Below the pieces are notes generated by a model that saw only the letters and a program-made list of their open reading frames with translations, was not told the DNA's origin and did no database searches. From positions 7,023,501 to 7,087,500 of the forward strand of contig OX327693.1 of the NCBI GenBank assembly GCA_946807835.1: a stretch of 64,000 bases of DNA, given 5' to 3'. The position numbers and the translations under genes were made by a program. Numbering within the stretch: the first letter of the stretch is position 1; each line of letters begins with the position of its first letter. Below are positions 32,417 to 43,318 of this stretch, one piece after another. The stretch comes from Ailanthus altissimus. Its lineage: Eukaryota > Streptophyta > Magnoliopsida > Sapindales > Simaroubaceae.

Positions 32417-34746
32417 TGTTAGAGTTGGTGCTTACGTGCCATTTTAATATTGTATCAATACAGAAGTTCAGATCTGGTCTAAAGCAATTTAGATTAGTGC
32501 TAAGAGTTAGAAGCGTTGAGAGTTATAAATGTTAATGATTAGCACTACTAAGAGTTAGCAGGTTATAAAAGTTAGCGATATCTAATAAGTTAAAGCCTTG
32601 TCTGAAATAGGACAAAGACCTGAGGGTATACTAGTAATGACATAGTTATAAAGAGCTGCAATAGATAATAAGAAATATTATTATGAAAGTATATTCTCAA
32701 ACCCTATGTTCCTTATCTATTTTCATCGATACGGGTCAGTCGGTGAATCTATTTTTATATAGATCAGTGTATTTCTATATCTGTAGGGTCCAGATGGTTG
32801 TTCCTAGTTGACTAGGAGCTTAGAGCTCGTATAGGCATACGGGTATTCAGTGAGGGTTGGATACGAAACAGACTTACGAGGACGCCAATAGATATCCGAT
32901 AAAGCCATCAATGGTGAGTTCTCTCGAGTTAAATAATATTCATAGTCCTTTGACCTGAGTGTTACGATGGACTTATGAGTGATCTACCATGCTTTGATTC
33001 CACGAATGTCAGAGACCTTTCATAATCTGACCGTTACATGTTGCTGAGTATAGTCTGATGCTCATAAAGTCTACTGTGCATAGATATAGGATCCGTTAAC
33101 TTACATCGTTAGGTTGTATATCCTGATACTCTAAGGATTGTATTTCATGAAGTCTTTTGGTCAAAAGCTTATACCTTAGAAAAAGAGTTTTTCGAATGGT
33201 TAAACAATATCACAAAGGATTTTTCTAATATTGTTTTAAAAAATATAAATTTGGAGATATGTTCATAGATGACATTTGGAGATTTGATAGTGCTGATCTA
33301 TATTCCTGCTCTTCTAGGATATAGGTGACTGAAGAATTATACGTATGCACTTTGACCTCAACTTATATAGTCTAATGCGCTGATTTGTAATATTTGTTAT
33401 GTGTGCGTAAGGCATTAGTCACAGACTCATAGAATAGTTTCATTTGACAAATTGAGCGTGGACCTAAGGAGTCCTGTAATATAAAATTTACTCATTGTGC
33501 ACTAAGACAGCATACCAGATTAAATTGTTCAATCTAGTAAATTTCTAGCAAAATCATATGCTTTTTTGAAACTCTCGGGATGCGCGTGTGCCAATAATTA
33601 AGTGCTAAGTATATTAATTAGTTGATTGTTATTGTTAATCAATTAAATATTGACATATAACACATAGTGAGCCTTCAGTTAAATTTACTCAAGTGTGTGG
33701 AAAGGTAGAACCTACTTTAGATTAACTTGATAAAAAGGTAAAGGTTTAATGGTAATTTCACTTAAATAATTATTTAATTGTTAAATAATTTATTTATTTA
33801 TTTAATTATTAAATAAATAACTAACTTAATTATGATTAAAAGTTTAAGTTAATTAGATATTTTAATTTATTTAATAGTTAAATAAACTTTAATCTAACTT
33901 CAGTTAATAATTAACTAAGATTAAATTAATCAAAATATCTAATTAAGAATTACTACTTGGGTTAGTTACTTTATTAATTATTTATTAAATCTAAAAGCTA
34001 ATAAAGTAAAATGAAACAAATATGTTTTTTGTTGGACAAAAAAAAAAAGGAAAAGTGTGGCCGGCCATTTATTTGTGAATGAGAATGAAAATTGTTTTCA
34101 TTGATTGCCAAAAAGGGAGCAAATGGTTCTTCCACTCCAAAGAACAAAAGTTAAGTTTTGTTTTCAAGAGTTGATTAAATTTGTAACTTTTATTCTTATA
34201 TTGGTCGGCCACAAAAGAGTAATAAGAGAAATTATTTTATTTATATAAGAGTTGTATTAAGAAAATAATTTCTATTACTTTAAAATAAATATATTAGTTA
34301 AAGTGTTTAGATAATATTAATAGTTTAAGTATTAAACTATAGATTAAGATTTAATTTAAATGGTTTAAGTATTAAATTAGTGTTGAAAATTTTATGTTGC
34401 TATTCTAGCGACTTAAACCAATTTTGTTGAGTTTTAGAATTGTCAACAGGTCTATTCAGGTAGTACTCTAGCTTATACCATTTCAATGGCTTGCGAAATA
34501 ATTATTCTCAATTCTGGTATTAATGCGATTAATATTTGTTTAATTTTATTAATGTAATAAAATGTAATATTTATTGTGTTCGTCGTTTCAAAAATTAGAT
34601 TTCTACTTTTTGCTGGGCATGTTTATGTATGAGATGTATAAATTACGTATATATATATATATATATATATATTGTACGTGATGTGTATACATGTATAATT
34701 GACACAAATATTACATGTATACACTGGGTTTTAATTGACCCCAACA
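32417..34746 (+). repeat. Right LTR of the outer Copia element
   Basis: This LTR starts TGTTAGAGTTGG, ends TTGACCCCAACA and is 2330 bp. It is the fullest copy of this LTR in plus orientation. It contains an AT microsatellite near 34650-34672 close to its end. Its target duplication cannot be tested because the left end of the element is lost. Confidence 0.88.
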
Positions 34747-36970
34747 CCAGTTCACATGCACTAAATTCATATCAATAAAGATCATTTTTATAACAGTGAA
34801 TACTCATTAATTTTTCAAAATTCGCCTCAAATTACAAAAAAAAAAAAAAATTTGGTTCACAACTCAAAGTTTTTAACTATAATAACTATTATGTAGGATT
34901 AAGAAAAAAAAATGTCAAAACATCAAAACAACCTAGCCTTCAAAAAACCTCTCTACACCTAAACCATAAACCAGCCACCACCCATTCTTTTACCTTGTCT
35001 TTAACTGAGAAAGGATTTGGCCCCCTCTTCAATAGATACAACCACCTTCGGTTGCTTCTCCTTTTATTTTTTCATTTATTGCTTCATTGTTTTTGTTTCC
35101 TGCTTTTCTTCGATGGGTCTTCTCTCTAGCTTTGGCTCACCTTAAGCGAAAAGCGGAAGAGATCTACTGCTCGGCCAAGTTGTTCGACTGACATCATGCT
35201 TCTTTAGCTTAGCTAAGAAAACATCAACTCCTGCCAAGCTCGCCGCCTCTCTGCTAATCCTTCACTGCATATTGCCACCCTTCCTCTTCGCCAGCTGATT
35301 TTTATAGCTCGTCACCTATGTAATCACCGTTGGTCAAACGACTTTTGATCCCTAAGCATTTGCTTACCGTAGTCGTTGCTTAACCTTTTTTGAGTGAACA
35401 ATAATTTTCGGTGGCTTTCTAGTTTGTCGCACTGCCTTCTGAGGAGAACAACTCTAGCACCTTACTGGTTCTAAATTTATATTTTGAATTTATTTTGTAA
35501 ATTCTAATGTCCATGGCCTGGTGTGATCTCGAAGGGTCAAATGTTGTAATGAATAGTCGTAGAGGATATTGTAAATTTACAGCAATGTTTTATGGTATTC
35601 CTCTATTTGAGAACAATTTATATCTCTTTGTGAGGGTTTTTTCCTTTTGTGTGATGGTTGAACTCCCCGTTTAAGACAGGGGTAGAGATTCTGCTTATTG
35701 GGATGGTTCTCCGTAACAAGGTTGTATGCTTATCCTTTAAGTAGAGAGTTAGGTTCAAGCATACCTAATAGAATTATTTTATATAGAGTCTCAATAACCC
35801 GTCTGATTTTATATCAACAGTCCCAGGATATAATATTATGAGCTTATTCAATAATATTACACTTATTGATGATTCAATATATATATAATAAAAACAAAAA
35901 AGGGAGGTACATTCATGCTTTAAATTTATTTTGTGCAAGAATTAGATTTAGGTAAAATGGTTGCAGCTCAACAATTTTGTTGGAGGAAGAAAGGAGAATA
36001 AATTATTCGAGGAAGATGAAAGAGACTACATATTCTTCTTTCTTTTCTTCTTTTTTTTTTTTTTTTTGTTTTTGTCTTTTTTGTCTTTTTTTTAATATGT
36101 CATGTCAGCTTAGATGCCTAGTAGATGATTTTTTTTAAAATGTTAGTCATTATCTTAGCCTTTGAATTGAAGTAAATGAATAGTTGGATATTTAAGACTA
36201 CTTTTAAGTTAAACTTTTAAGTCAAGAGAATCCCACCCTAGATATAAACCTCAAACTAAAATATAAATTGTATTTAGTTATAGATAGGTTAGAAGAGAAG
36301 TCAATAATATAAAATAAAAACGTAAAATATTAAACAGACTATGTCAAACAAGTAAATTAAAATAAATTCTTTGATGTTTTGAACATCATAGATTTAATTT
36401 GTTGTTTTCAGTGACTAAACATTTGTGACATTGATTTATTGAACAAAAATTAATACTACACTTTTTAAAAATATTTTAATATTTTTTAACCTAAGTGATT
36501 TGTCAAATATTTATTTAATAATAAATTTTATAAATTCTAATTCACTCATTATTTTATTTCATTAGTCAATAATTATTAGACATATTATTTAAAATGAAAA
36601 TTATTGAGATACTACTTGACAAGTATAACATTATTCACTTAACAAATTTCATAGACACCACATTTCTAGAATATTATTCGTATGCCTTTATTATACCACT
36701 GAATTCGAAATACAATTATAAGTTTGTTCAAGTGATGCTTTCAAAAATTAAAGCATTTTTTTCCAAACATGTAGTTTATGTTATATATAATAATTTCATT
36801 AATTAAAAAGAATTTAAATAAAAAATTTCAGAAGAAGATTGAGATGATTACTAGGTCACCCCTACCTTTATTAATGATTCCCTGCTTCTTGGGTTCGTTA
36901 CTAAAGGTATTGTTTTTTTTTTTCTTTTGAAGTATACTAAAGCTATTGTTAGGGTAGCTTGAGGTTAGCC
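34747..36970. other. Intergenic stretch between the nest and BAHD copy 2
   Basis: I see no supportable gene here. A moderately GC-richer part at about 34960-35480 has broken frames that I cannot assign and may be an old coding remnant or element. Long T runs stand at about 36050-36070 and 36917-36925. The 70-residue frame at 36594-36806 has no recognisable domain. Confidence 0.5.
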
Positions 36971-36973
36971 CTT

Positions 36974-37004
36974 CCCCGCCGCCCCACAATCCCCACCCCC
37001 CCCC
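36974..37004 (-). promoter_or_regulatory. Potential G-quadruplex tract upstream of BAHD copy 2
   Basis: Four runs of four or more C on the plus strand (36974-36977, 36982-36985, 36991-36994, 36996-37004) give four G runs with short loops on the minus strand. The tract stands directly outside the duplicated promoter segment and has no counterpart next to copy 1. A regulatory role is inference only. Confidence 0.6.
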
Positions 37005-37170
37005 AAATAGGGTAGTTGTAAAATACAATGAACTTCTTTAATGAAGTTTTAAATGGAAAGAGTTGAAATCTTGGCATTTTCTTCCTATATATATCTAACT
37101 AAACCTCAGCTTGAGTGCAAAATAAGACAACCGAAAAACAACTTTATCAAACACATTTCTCTTCAACAAA
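37005..37170 (+). promoter_or_regulatory. Core promoter and 5' leader of BAHD copy 2
   Basis: It aligns with 4363-4533 on the other strand. TATATATAT at about 37086-37094, roughly 80 bases before the ATG, is the likely TATA box. The leader contains the shared GTGCAAAATAAGACAACC block and runs into CAACAAAATG. Confidence 0.7.
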
Positions 37171-38535
37171 ATGAAGGTTCAAATCCAAAGCACCAAGTTG
37201 ATAAAGCCATCAATTCCTACTAAACACCATCTTCGCAATTATAAAATATCCTTGTTAGATCAAACACTGGATGTTAACAACATGACTATAATTCTCTACT
37301 ATAAACCAGTTACTAGCAGCATTAATGGTGCTGAAGCCGAAAATGCCCGAATAAGTAAGATTTTGCAAGAATATTTGTCTGAAACCCTAACCCTATTTTA
37401 CCCTCTAGCAGGAAGATACATTGAAGAAAAATTATGGGTTGATTGTAGTGATCAGGGTGCTTTATTTGTAGAAGCACAAGTAAATGAAGAGCTTTCTCAA
37501 CTTGTCAATGGAGATTTAAAGAGTGAAATATTGGACAATATATTATCAAGTCAGGTTGAATCCGCGGCTAGTCCTTTAATCACAGTTCAATTCAACAAGT
37601 TCAGATGTGGTGGTCATGCCATTGGTTTTAGTCAAACACATAGAATAGCAGATGGATTTAGTATGTATAAATTTGTCGAAGCATATTGTATTGCATGTAG
37701 ACAGTGCAATACTGCTAAAGTTGATCCCCCGAGTTTCGATTTACATTCTCTCCTCCCAAGAAACGGGATTATACCCAGAATGAACACTTTGCCAGATCTA
37801 GAAGATGGGAAAATAAAAGTCACAAGAGGGTTTTTGTTCGACGGTGAAACAATTTCAAATCTAGGGTTTCAGAAATGCAGCCACAATCCTTCGAGGACAT
37901 TGGTGGTGACGGCGTGTATATGGAGAGCTCTCATCAAGCTGGCAGAAGCGAAACACAGGCGGCTAAGGCCAAGTTTTGCCATTCATTCATTGAACATGAG
38001 AGGAAAAACAGGTTTGCCTCTACCTTACAATTGTTTTGGAAACTTCGTCAATTTGGGGATTGCCATGTTCATTCCAACCAAGGCAAGCAAAATGGAGTTG
38101 CCTGACTTAGTAGCTTTGCTCAATGATGCAATAAGAAAAGCCTCAAACGATGGTTCATTGCTGCAAAATTCGGATGATGTTTTCTCGTACCTGCTCAATC
38201 TCCAAAAAGATCTAAGCCAGGGCTTTGGCAACGTGGATGAAGTTGATAAGTATTGCTTCTCTAGCTTGACACAATTTCCTGTGTATGAAGTATCAGATTT
38301 TGGTTGGGGTAAACCCCTTTGGGTGAGCACTGGCAGTTTAGTTGAGAAGACGATTTCTCTGCTTGGTACCAAAGATGGAAAAGGAATTGAAGCCTGGATT
38401 TGCTTGGAAGAAAATGATATGCTTCTATTTCAACAAGATCCAGAAATCCTAGCCCTCACAACCCAACGTTCAGCAGCATTACCCAATTCGGCCAACTCAG
38501 TTTCGATTCCCAATCCCAACAATATTTGTGACTGA
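37171..38535 (+). CDS. BAHD acyltransferase (vinorine synthase-like clade), copy 2
   Basis: This 454-residue paralogue of the gene at 2974-4362 is nearly collinear with it throughout. It keeps HRIAD at residues 157-161 (catalytic histidine and aspartate) and DFGWG at 376-380, both essential hallmarks of BAHD acyl-CoA acyltransferases. Against copy 1 it has one internal deletion: after the shared FDGETISNL (to residue 231), about 13 residues (the IAAMAKVKVSDSE part of copy 1) are replaced by a single glycine before FQK. The C-terminus is rewritten (NSVSIPNPNNICD). The deletion lies in the linker between the N- and C-terminal domains, so activity may survive. The single exon and uninterrupted frame argue for a live gene. 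Acceptor and donor are unknown; I infer acylation of a specialised metabolite in the cytosol. Confidence 0.95.
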   Translation: MKVQIQSTKLIKPSIPTKHHLRNYKISLLDQTLDVNNMTIILYYKPVTSSINGAEAENARISKILQEYLSETLTLFYPLAGRYIEEKLWVDCSDQGALFVEAQVNEELSQLVNGDLKSEILDNILSSQVESAASPLITVQFNKFRCGGHAIGFSQTHRIADGFSMYKFVEAYCIACRQCNTAKVDPPSFDLHSLLPRNGIIPRMNTLPDLEDGKIKVTRGFLFDGETISNLGFQKCSHNPSRTLVVTACIWRALIKLAEAKHRRLRPSFAIHSLNMRGKTGLPLPYNCFGNFVNLGIAMFIPTKASKMELPDLVALLNDAIRKASNDGSLLQNSDDVFSYLLNLQKDLSQGFGNVDEVDKYCFSSLTQFPVYEVSDFGWGKPLWVSTGSLVEKTISLLGTKDGKGIEAWICLEENDMLLFQQDPEILALTTQRSAALPNSANSVSIPNPNNICD

Positions 38536-40185
38536 GATGGGCTCAGTACAAAACAGGAATGGGCAAAATAAATTGCTGTATGCGGCGCCAGACTGACTGG
38601 CCCGTTTTAGATGTCTTATAATATGCTCTATTTTATTTTGTTAGATAGTTTTAAATAAATACAAAATAAACTTTGATGAATAATTAATTGATTTCCTTTC
38701 TTTCATTTTCTATCTCCTAAAGAAAGATCTCAATCTCTGTTAGAAGGAATCAATGGAAGTATATCAATTTAAATCTTGGATTTTTGAATTGACAGAGATA
38801 TTAAACCTTATTCAGAGATGTTTTATTGGTATTGATCCGAATAATCTGTTACTAATTCTTCTTCGGTTTCTGCGAAGGGGTTGAACCAAAATTTCAAGCA
38901 AATGAAGTGGGATATTAGTACCTCTAACACATAACTTCAATAAACTTGAAACGTTATAAATAACAATTTAAATTTCAGCATCGCAAACATTTACTTAGTT
39001 ATTGTAAAATGGATAGTTATCGATAGCAGTTCAACTTTTAGATGATTTAGCCAATTATTTTAAGACACCCTCTAAAATTAAGGCCTTAAAATTTTATTCA
39101 ATTAAAATTCATTACATACATAAAATTAAGGCACTCAACTTAAATTTTAATCAGTTAAAATTTAGGACACGCTAAGATTTAGCCAATCATTTAATGCCTA
39201 CATTAGAAGATAAAATTGAAAATTCATGATTCATTCAGATTTAACTAATTATTTAATGATTATATTAAAATAAATTTTTTTATGGGATAAAAATACAGAC
39301 CTCCAAAATTTGATTTAAATGGCAGTTTTACTCCATTTATAAAATTACAAAAAAAGACTCTTTCAAGCGGCAACAATAATGAAATTTTGACTCATCGTTA
39401 GTATTAGCGGATTCAAAATTGCGTAAAAGTATTAGCGAATTCAAAATTTCGTTATTTACACACTAATAATATTGTTTCAACTAAAGAAGCAATGTAGAAT
39501 AAAAAAATTTTAAAAATAATAATAAATTAACAAAATATGAGAGGGTCAAACCATCATTTAAATTTAAAATTTTCATTTTTCTTATTATGAGGTGAGAGGC
39601 TTTCCCCTCTCCCCTTAACCCCTTATCTTGCAAGGCCTTTACTCTATTTATTTTAAATAGTAACCTTAACTTGGAAAGACAAAAAAGATAGGATTAAAAA
39701 ATCAAAAATCGCTAGGATTAAAAAGAAAAAGGTTGTCAGGAAAGCAAATCCCCTCCTCTGAAGAGGAGGACAGCTGCCGTCTCCAGTCCTCAGATGAACT
39801 AAGCCGTTCCCACTTCCAGATGGAACCACTACGTGGGTACACCCTGACTTGATTAAAGATGAGTTTAAAATTTAAATATTTTTTATATATTAAAAGATAA
39901 ATTTTAATGTTTATGATGATCTATGAGGCTTCCTCCTATTTGAATGTAACTTTTTATATTTTGCTATCTGTTATGCATAAATTAGTAGTTGAGTTTAAAA
40001 AACTTTTAAAGAAAAAAATTGTAGTTTAACCGCAACAAAAAAGTATAAAGATAGTAAGATTTACGAAAATTTATATATATTAGATCAATTGAATATTTTT
40101 TCTTAAGGATATATTAATAAAACTTTAATATACAAATCTGATAAAAAATTTGCTTCTAAAAAGTAATTTGTAAACTATTTATTAT
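38536..40185. other. Intergenic stretch after BAHD copy 2
   Basis: The first 100 bases resemble the 3' flank of copy 1 (GAATGGGCAAAATAAA and GCCAGACTGACT-like words) and probably include the 3' UTR. Beyond it there are only AT-rich sequence, a short repeated phrase AGTATTAGCGRATTCAAAATT near 39400-39450, and a perfect 8-bp stem with a two-base loop (CCTCCTCT, GA, AGAGGAGG; 39752-39769) in a small GC-richer patch. No gene is seen. Confidence 0.6.
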
Positions 40186-40189
40186 CAAT

Positions 40190-40560
40190 ATTGAAGTTTT
40201 GGGTTTTAAACCTCCACAATTAATTTCCTTCTTATTCTTACGTACTCCTTTAATTGACAATTACATCTTTTGTCCTCTTGTAAACAAAAAAATACTCTAA
40301 TACTCAAGTTAATAAATTAATATTTATTTTAAAAAAATGTGTTATGTGTAGAGTATGTGCAAGGATTAGAATAGTTGTAATATTTGTTGTGTGTATGAAT
40401 AAATGGTTTAAACAATGAATTAATCAATCAATGATGAATAAATAATTTATGAATAACTGCTTATATTTATATGATATGAATTCTAATCCCTTTTAAATAT
40501 TTATGCATGAATTTAATTTAAACTTTGATTAAAGAGAACATAAATTCTATTTAAAATTTA
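40190..40560 (+). repeat. Direct repeat, left copy (partner about 42008-42378)
   Basis: It shares with the partner, 1818 bases downstream, the GTACTCCTTYAATTGA start block, a TTGTCCTCTT block, TGTGTGTATGAATRRATRR, and a tail ATGAATTTAATTTAAA. Edges are approximate. It could be one LTR of a small non-autonomous element filling 40190-42378, but no primer-binding site or target duplication was found. Confidence 0.6.
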
Positions 40561-42007
40561 TTTTTATTTTTCTTTTCTTTTAAAATTCTCTCATTCATTG
40601 AATCTATTTTACAGTTTAAAATTGATCTAATTTTTAATGAATATTATTTCTTTTTTATTATTAGCCACTTGGACGCTCTTGAATAGGCTGCGTGTTATGA
40701 TTGGTTGGCACCTATTATTTTAATTTTGGTACCTATAAAAGTTCCCCAACAAAGTTATCAATCCAAGTTCTATTATCATTTGAAAGAATGATGGGTTTAT
40801 TAATCAAACTATCATGTTTGAGTCAATGTCAATTGTTTCTAAGGAAGCAAATCTAGATTATTAGTCATATTATCATATCTAGGTAGGTGTCGGCTATTAT
40901 ATTTCTAAGAAAGCATGCTTAGACAATTGGATAAAATATTATATTTAGACTCGTATCAACTATTTTGAGAAAGTAGGCTTAAATTAAATTATTATACCTA
41001 TCCATCTATACAGACATATACTCATTTTGTAACTTAAGAGTGAGTTTTAATGAATTTATCATGCGAATGAAGAGTTATACCTCTTTTACAGTCTATTTGT
41101 AAATACGAAATATTTTACTAATTTTATAGAGTCATTGGAGGGTGATTTGATGTAGTGATTCTTGAGTTTATGATTTTATTGTTGCTTTGGCCTTAAGTTT
41201 ATAGTTTTATGTCTCTAACGGGTGGTGGCAATCAAAGGAAGGCTGTCTTATAAACTAATATAGTGGATGGTAACTGGCTGACTAGCTATAATGTTGCGTT
41301 GTATTGCTACCAGCTGCGGTAGCAGCTGGAGGCATCAAGCTGAGTGGTGGAAAAAAAAAAGAAAGGTTGCCACAATTTTATCAAAATAATGAAACAAAGT
41401 AGCAGTTAAAAAGGGATAATTGAATTTCAAAAATGGCTGGCTAATGGCGTGTACTCTTAGGTATTGAAGAATAGACTTTAAGGAGTGTTTTAATATGTTG
41501 GATTGGTGAAATCAGCATGGTAGAGTTCATGGTTGCTTGTGATGGCTTGAGCTTGGTTTTGATGTTTCTTGACAGTGGTCTTCAGCGAGGCTGGCTGGGA
41601 CCAGTTGGTTGACTCATTTTAAGTTTGATAAAAGTCTTGGTCTACGTCAATAGCTGCCAAAATGACGAGATCGAATATGCGACAGCTGATTGGGTTCTGG
41701 ACTATATCTAGTGATTATGGTGGTGGATAATGGCGAGGATTGCAGAGATAGGTTGGCTAGCCATTTTTTAGTTAACTGGAGTGCTGATCGGAGGTGAACA
41801 TTGACAAATAGTGGCGGACAATAGTAGTTAGGGTTTCAACAACTTCTTTTTATTTCTTTTTTGTGTTTTCTTTTTTTTTTTTTTTTAATTCTGAATCCTT
41901 TCTATTTTTTTTTCTTTTTTCTCATTTCTTTCTTCCTTTTCTTCCTTTATCCAATTTCATTTTAATTTTTTATTTTTAAATTTTATTTTGTAAGTGGTTG
42001 TCTTTTA
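40561..42007. other. Sequence between the two direct repeats
   Basis: Non-coding, with a moderately GC-richer middle (about 41150-41830) that includes the self-complementary GCTACCAGCTGCGGTAGCAGCTGG near 41311, and a pyrimidine-rich run at about 41845-41960. No coding frame is seen. If the flanking repeats are LTRs, this would be the internal part of a non-autonomous element. Confidence 0.45.
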
Positions 42008-42378
42008 GTCAAAACATCTTCACAGTTTTGCACCACTAAAATTATCTTTTTGCTCTCATGTACTCCTTCAATTGATGATTATCTCTTTGTCCTCTTACAA
42101 GAAAAAAAATCGTAACGCTTAAGTCAGTGTTTATTTAAAAAAGAGGGTGTTGTGTATGAAGGAGTATGTGCAGGAACCAAAATGATTGTCATATTTATTG
42201 TGTGTATGAATGGATAAATTAAACAATGTATCAATCAAATAATGATGTATGAATAATTCACAAATATATTTATAGGATATGAATTTCAATCTCTTTCAAA
42301 GTATTCATACATGAATTTAATTTAAATTCTTATTAAAGAAAGCGTGAATCCTATTTAAAGTCTATTTCTATTATTATC
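42008..42378 (+). repeat. Direct repeat, right copy (partner about 40190-40560)
   Basis: This is the diverged second copy described with the left copy; the GTACTCC landmark is at 42060. Confidence 0.6.
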
Positions 42379-42574
42379 AATACATAATAAACAACGAAAA
42401 TAATTTTCTATATTTGATAAACATATTGAACAAATAAATATAAGAGAGTAAATTTTGTTAGAGAGTACATTTTATATTGGAGAGATGATAACTTAAACTA
42501 TTATATTAAATATAATTGAATAGGGGTTTATTTTATTAAGGATGCATTATGAAAATAAGAAAGGAAAAAAGAAC

Positions 42575-43315
42575 GATTACACTCTCATTGTATGGCTAAA
42601 AGGATAAGTTAGCCATTTTATTTTTGAAAATACCTTAAAAATACTCGCATTCGTTAAAATTTTTTGTTAAGTTGGATGGAGATTCATACAATGACTATAA
42701 TATCCTTTAAATATAATTTTTTACATTTAAATAAAATTCATACAACATTAGAAAGTGATATAATTTAATTATTAACCAACATTAACTGATTATTGACCAA
42801 AGTTGACCTACATTGATTTATTGTTGACCAATGTTGTATCGACTTATTATAGACACTATCAAACTTCAAATTTTCTAATTTATGCAAAGGTTTGCAAATG
42901 AAGTATCATAGAAGATCGAAAATAACAAGTGCACGCTCTATCATTTTGATGGGGCTATTATAGAGCCACCATTTTTCTTACTAATTTTGGAACTCTTATA
43001 ATATTTTATTAGTGAAACTAACCTCATCATTATGTAAATTGTAAATTTTAAAATTTGATAGTGTCTATGAAAAGTCAGTAAGATATAAGTCAATAATTGA
43101 TTAACGTCAGTCAAATGTTAGTTAACGTTGATTAATTATTGATCACTAATCAGACAGTTTAATGTGTCTCTTTATGAGTAAAATATTATTTTGCCCTTAA
43201 CACTGTCTAAACTAATAGAGAATTTTAATAGAAGGGGTATTTTTGGATATTTTTAAAAATAGAATGACTAATAAAATAACTAACTTATCATTTTGGCCAT
43301 ATTATACGGTGTAAT
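42575..43315. mobile_element. Non-autonomous DNA transposon with long terminal inverted repeats
   Basis: The left end (GATTACACTCTCATTGTATGG, then GATAAGTTAGCCATTTTATT) is mirrored at the right end (on the minus strand AATTACACCGTATAATATGGCC, then GATAAGTTAGTTATTTTATT). Inner pairing continues to a TAGACACTATCAAA at about 42848 and its reverse complement near 43060, so each arm is about 300 bp and the whole can fold back. The middle has no coding frame. Long arms suggest a Mutator-like or foldback MITE. The flanking target duplication was not identified. Confidence 0.65.
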
Positions 43316-43318
43316 TTG

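Larger units (their letters stand above)
13956..34746 (+). mobile_element. Outer Copia retrotransposon with about 2.3 kb LTRs, host of the nest
   Basis: The left LTR survives as 13956-15145 plus 27921-28389 and matches the right LTR 32417-34746 in order. Both end in TTGACCCCAACA. The left LTR has lost about its first 640 bp. The internal region 28390-32416 holds broken pol pieces in plus orientation: a GAG-pre-integrase HIRLGHVV-like stretch near 29780, reverse transcriptase pieces near 30930-31630 and an RNase H piece near 31960 (the DPDRKKSTSGYVF stretch). No clear gag was read. Stops and frameshifts are frequent, so it is dead. Confidence 0.85.

Noticed and set aside
36594..36806. 70-residue frame upstream of BAHD copy 2
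   Set aside because: Its composition follows the AT-rich DNA, with no domain or homology recognised.
37383..37400. Telomere-like words (AAACCCTAACCCTA) in BAHD copy 2, and their complement in copy 1
   Set aside because: They fall in the conserved coding segment ETLTLFYP in both paralogues and are explained by codon choice.
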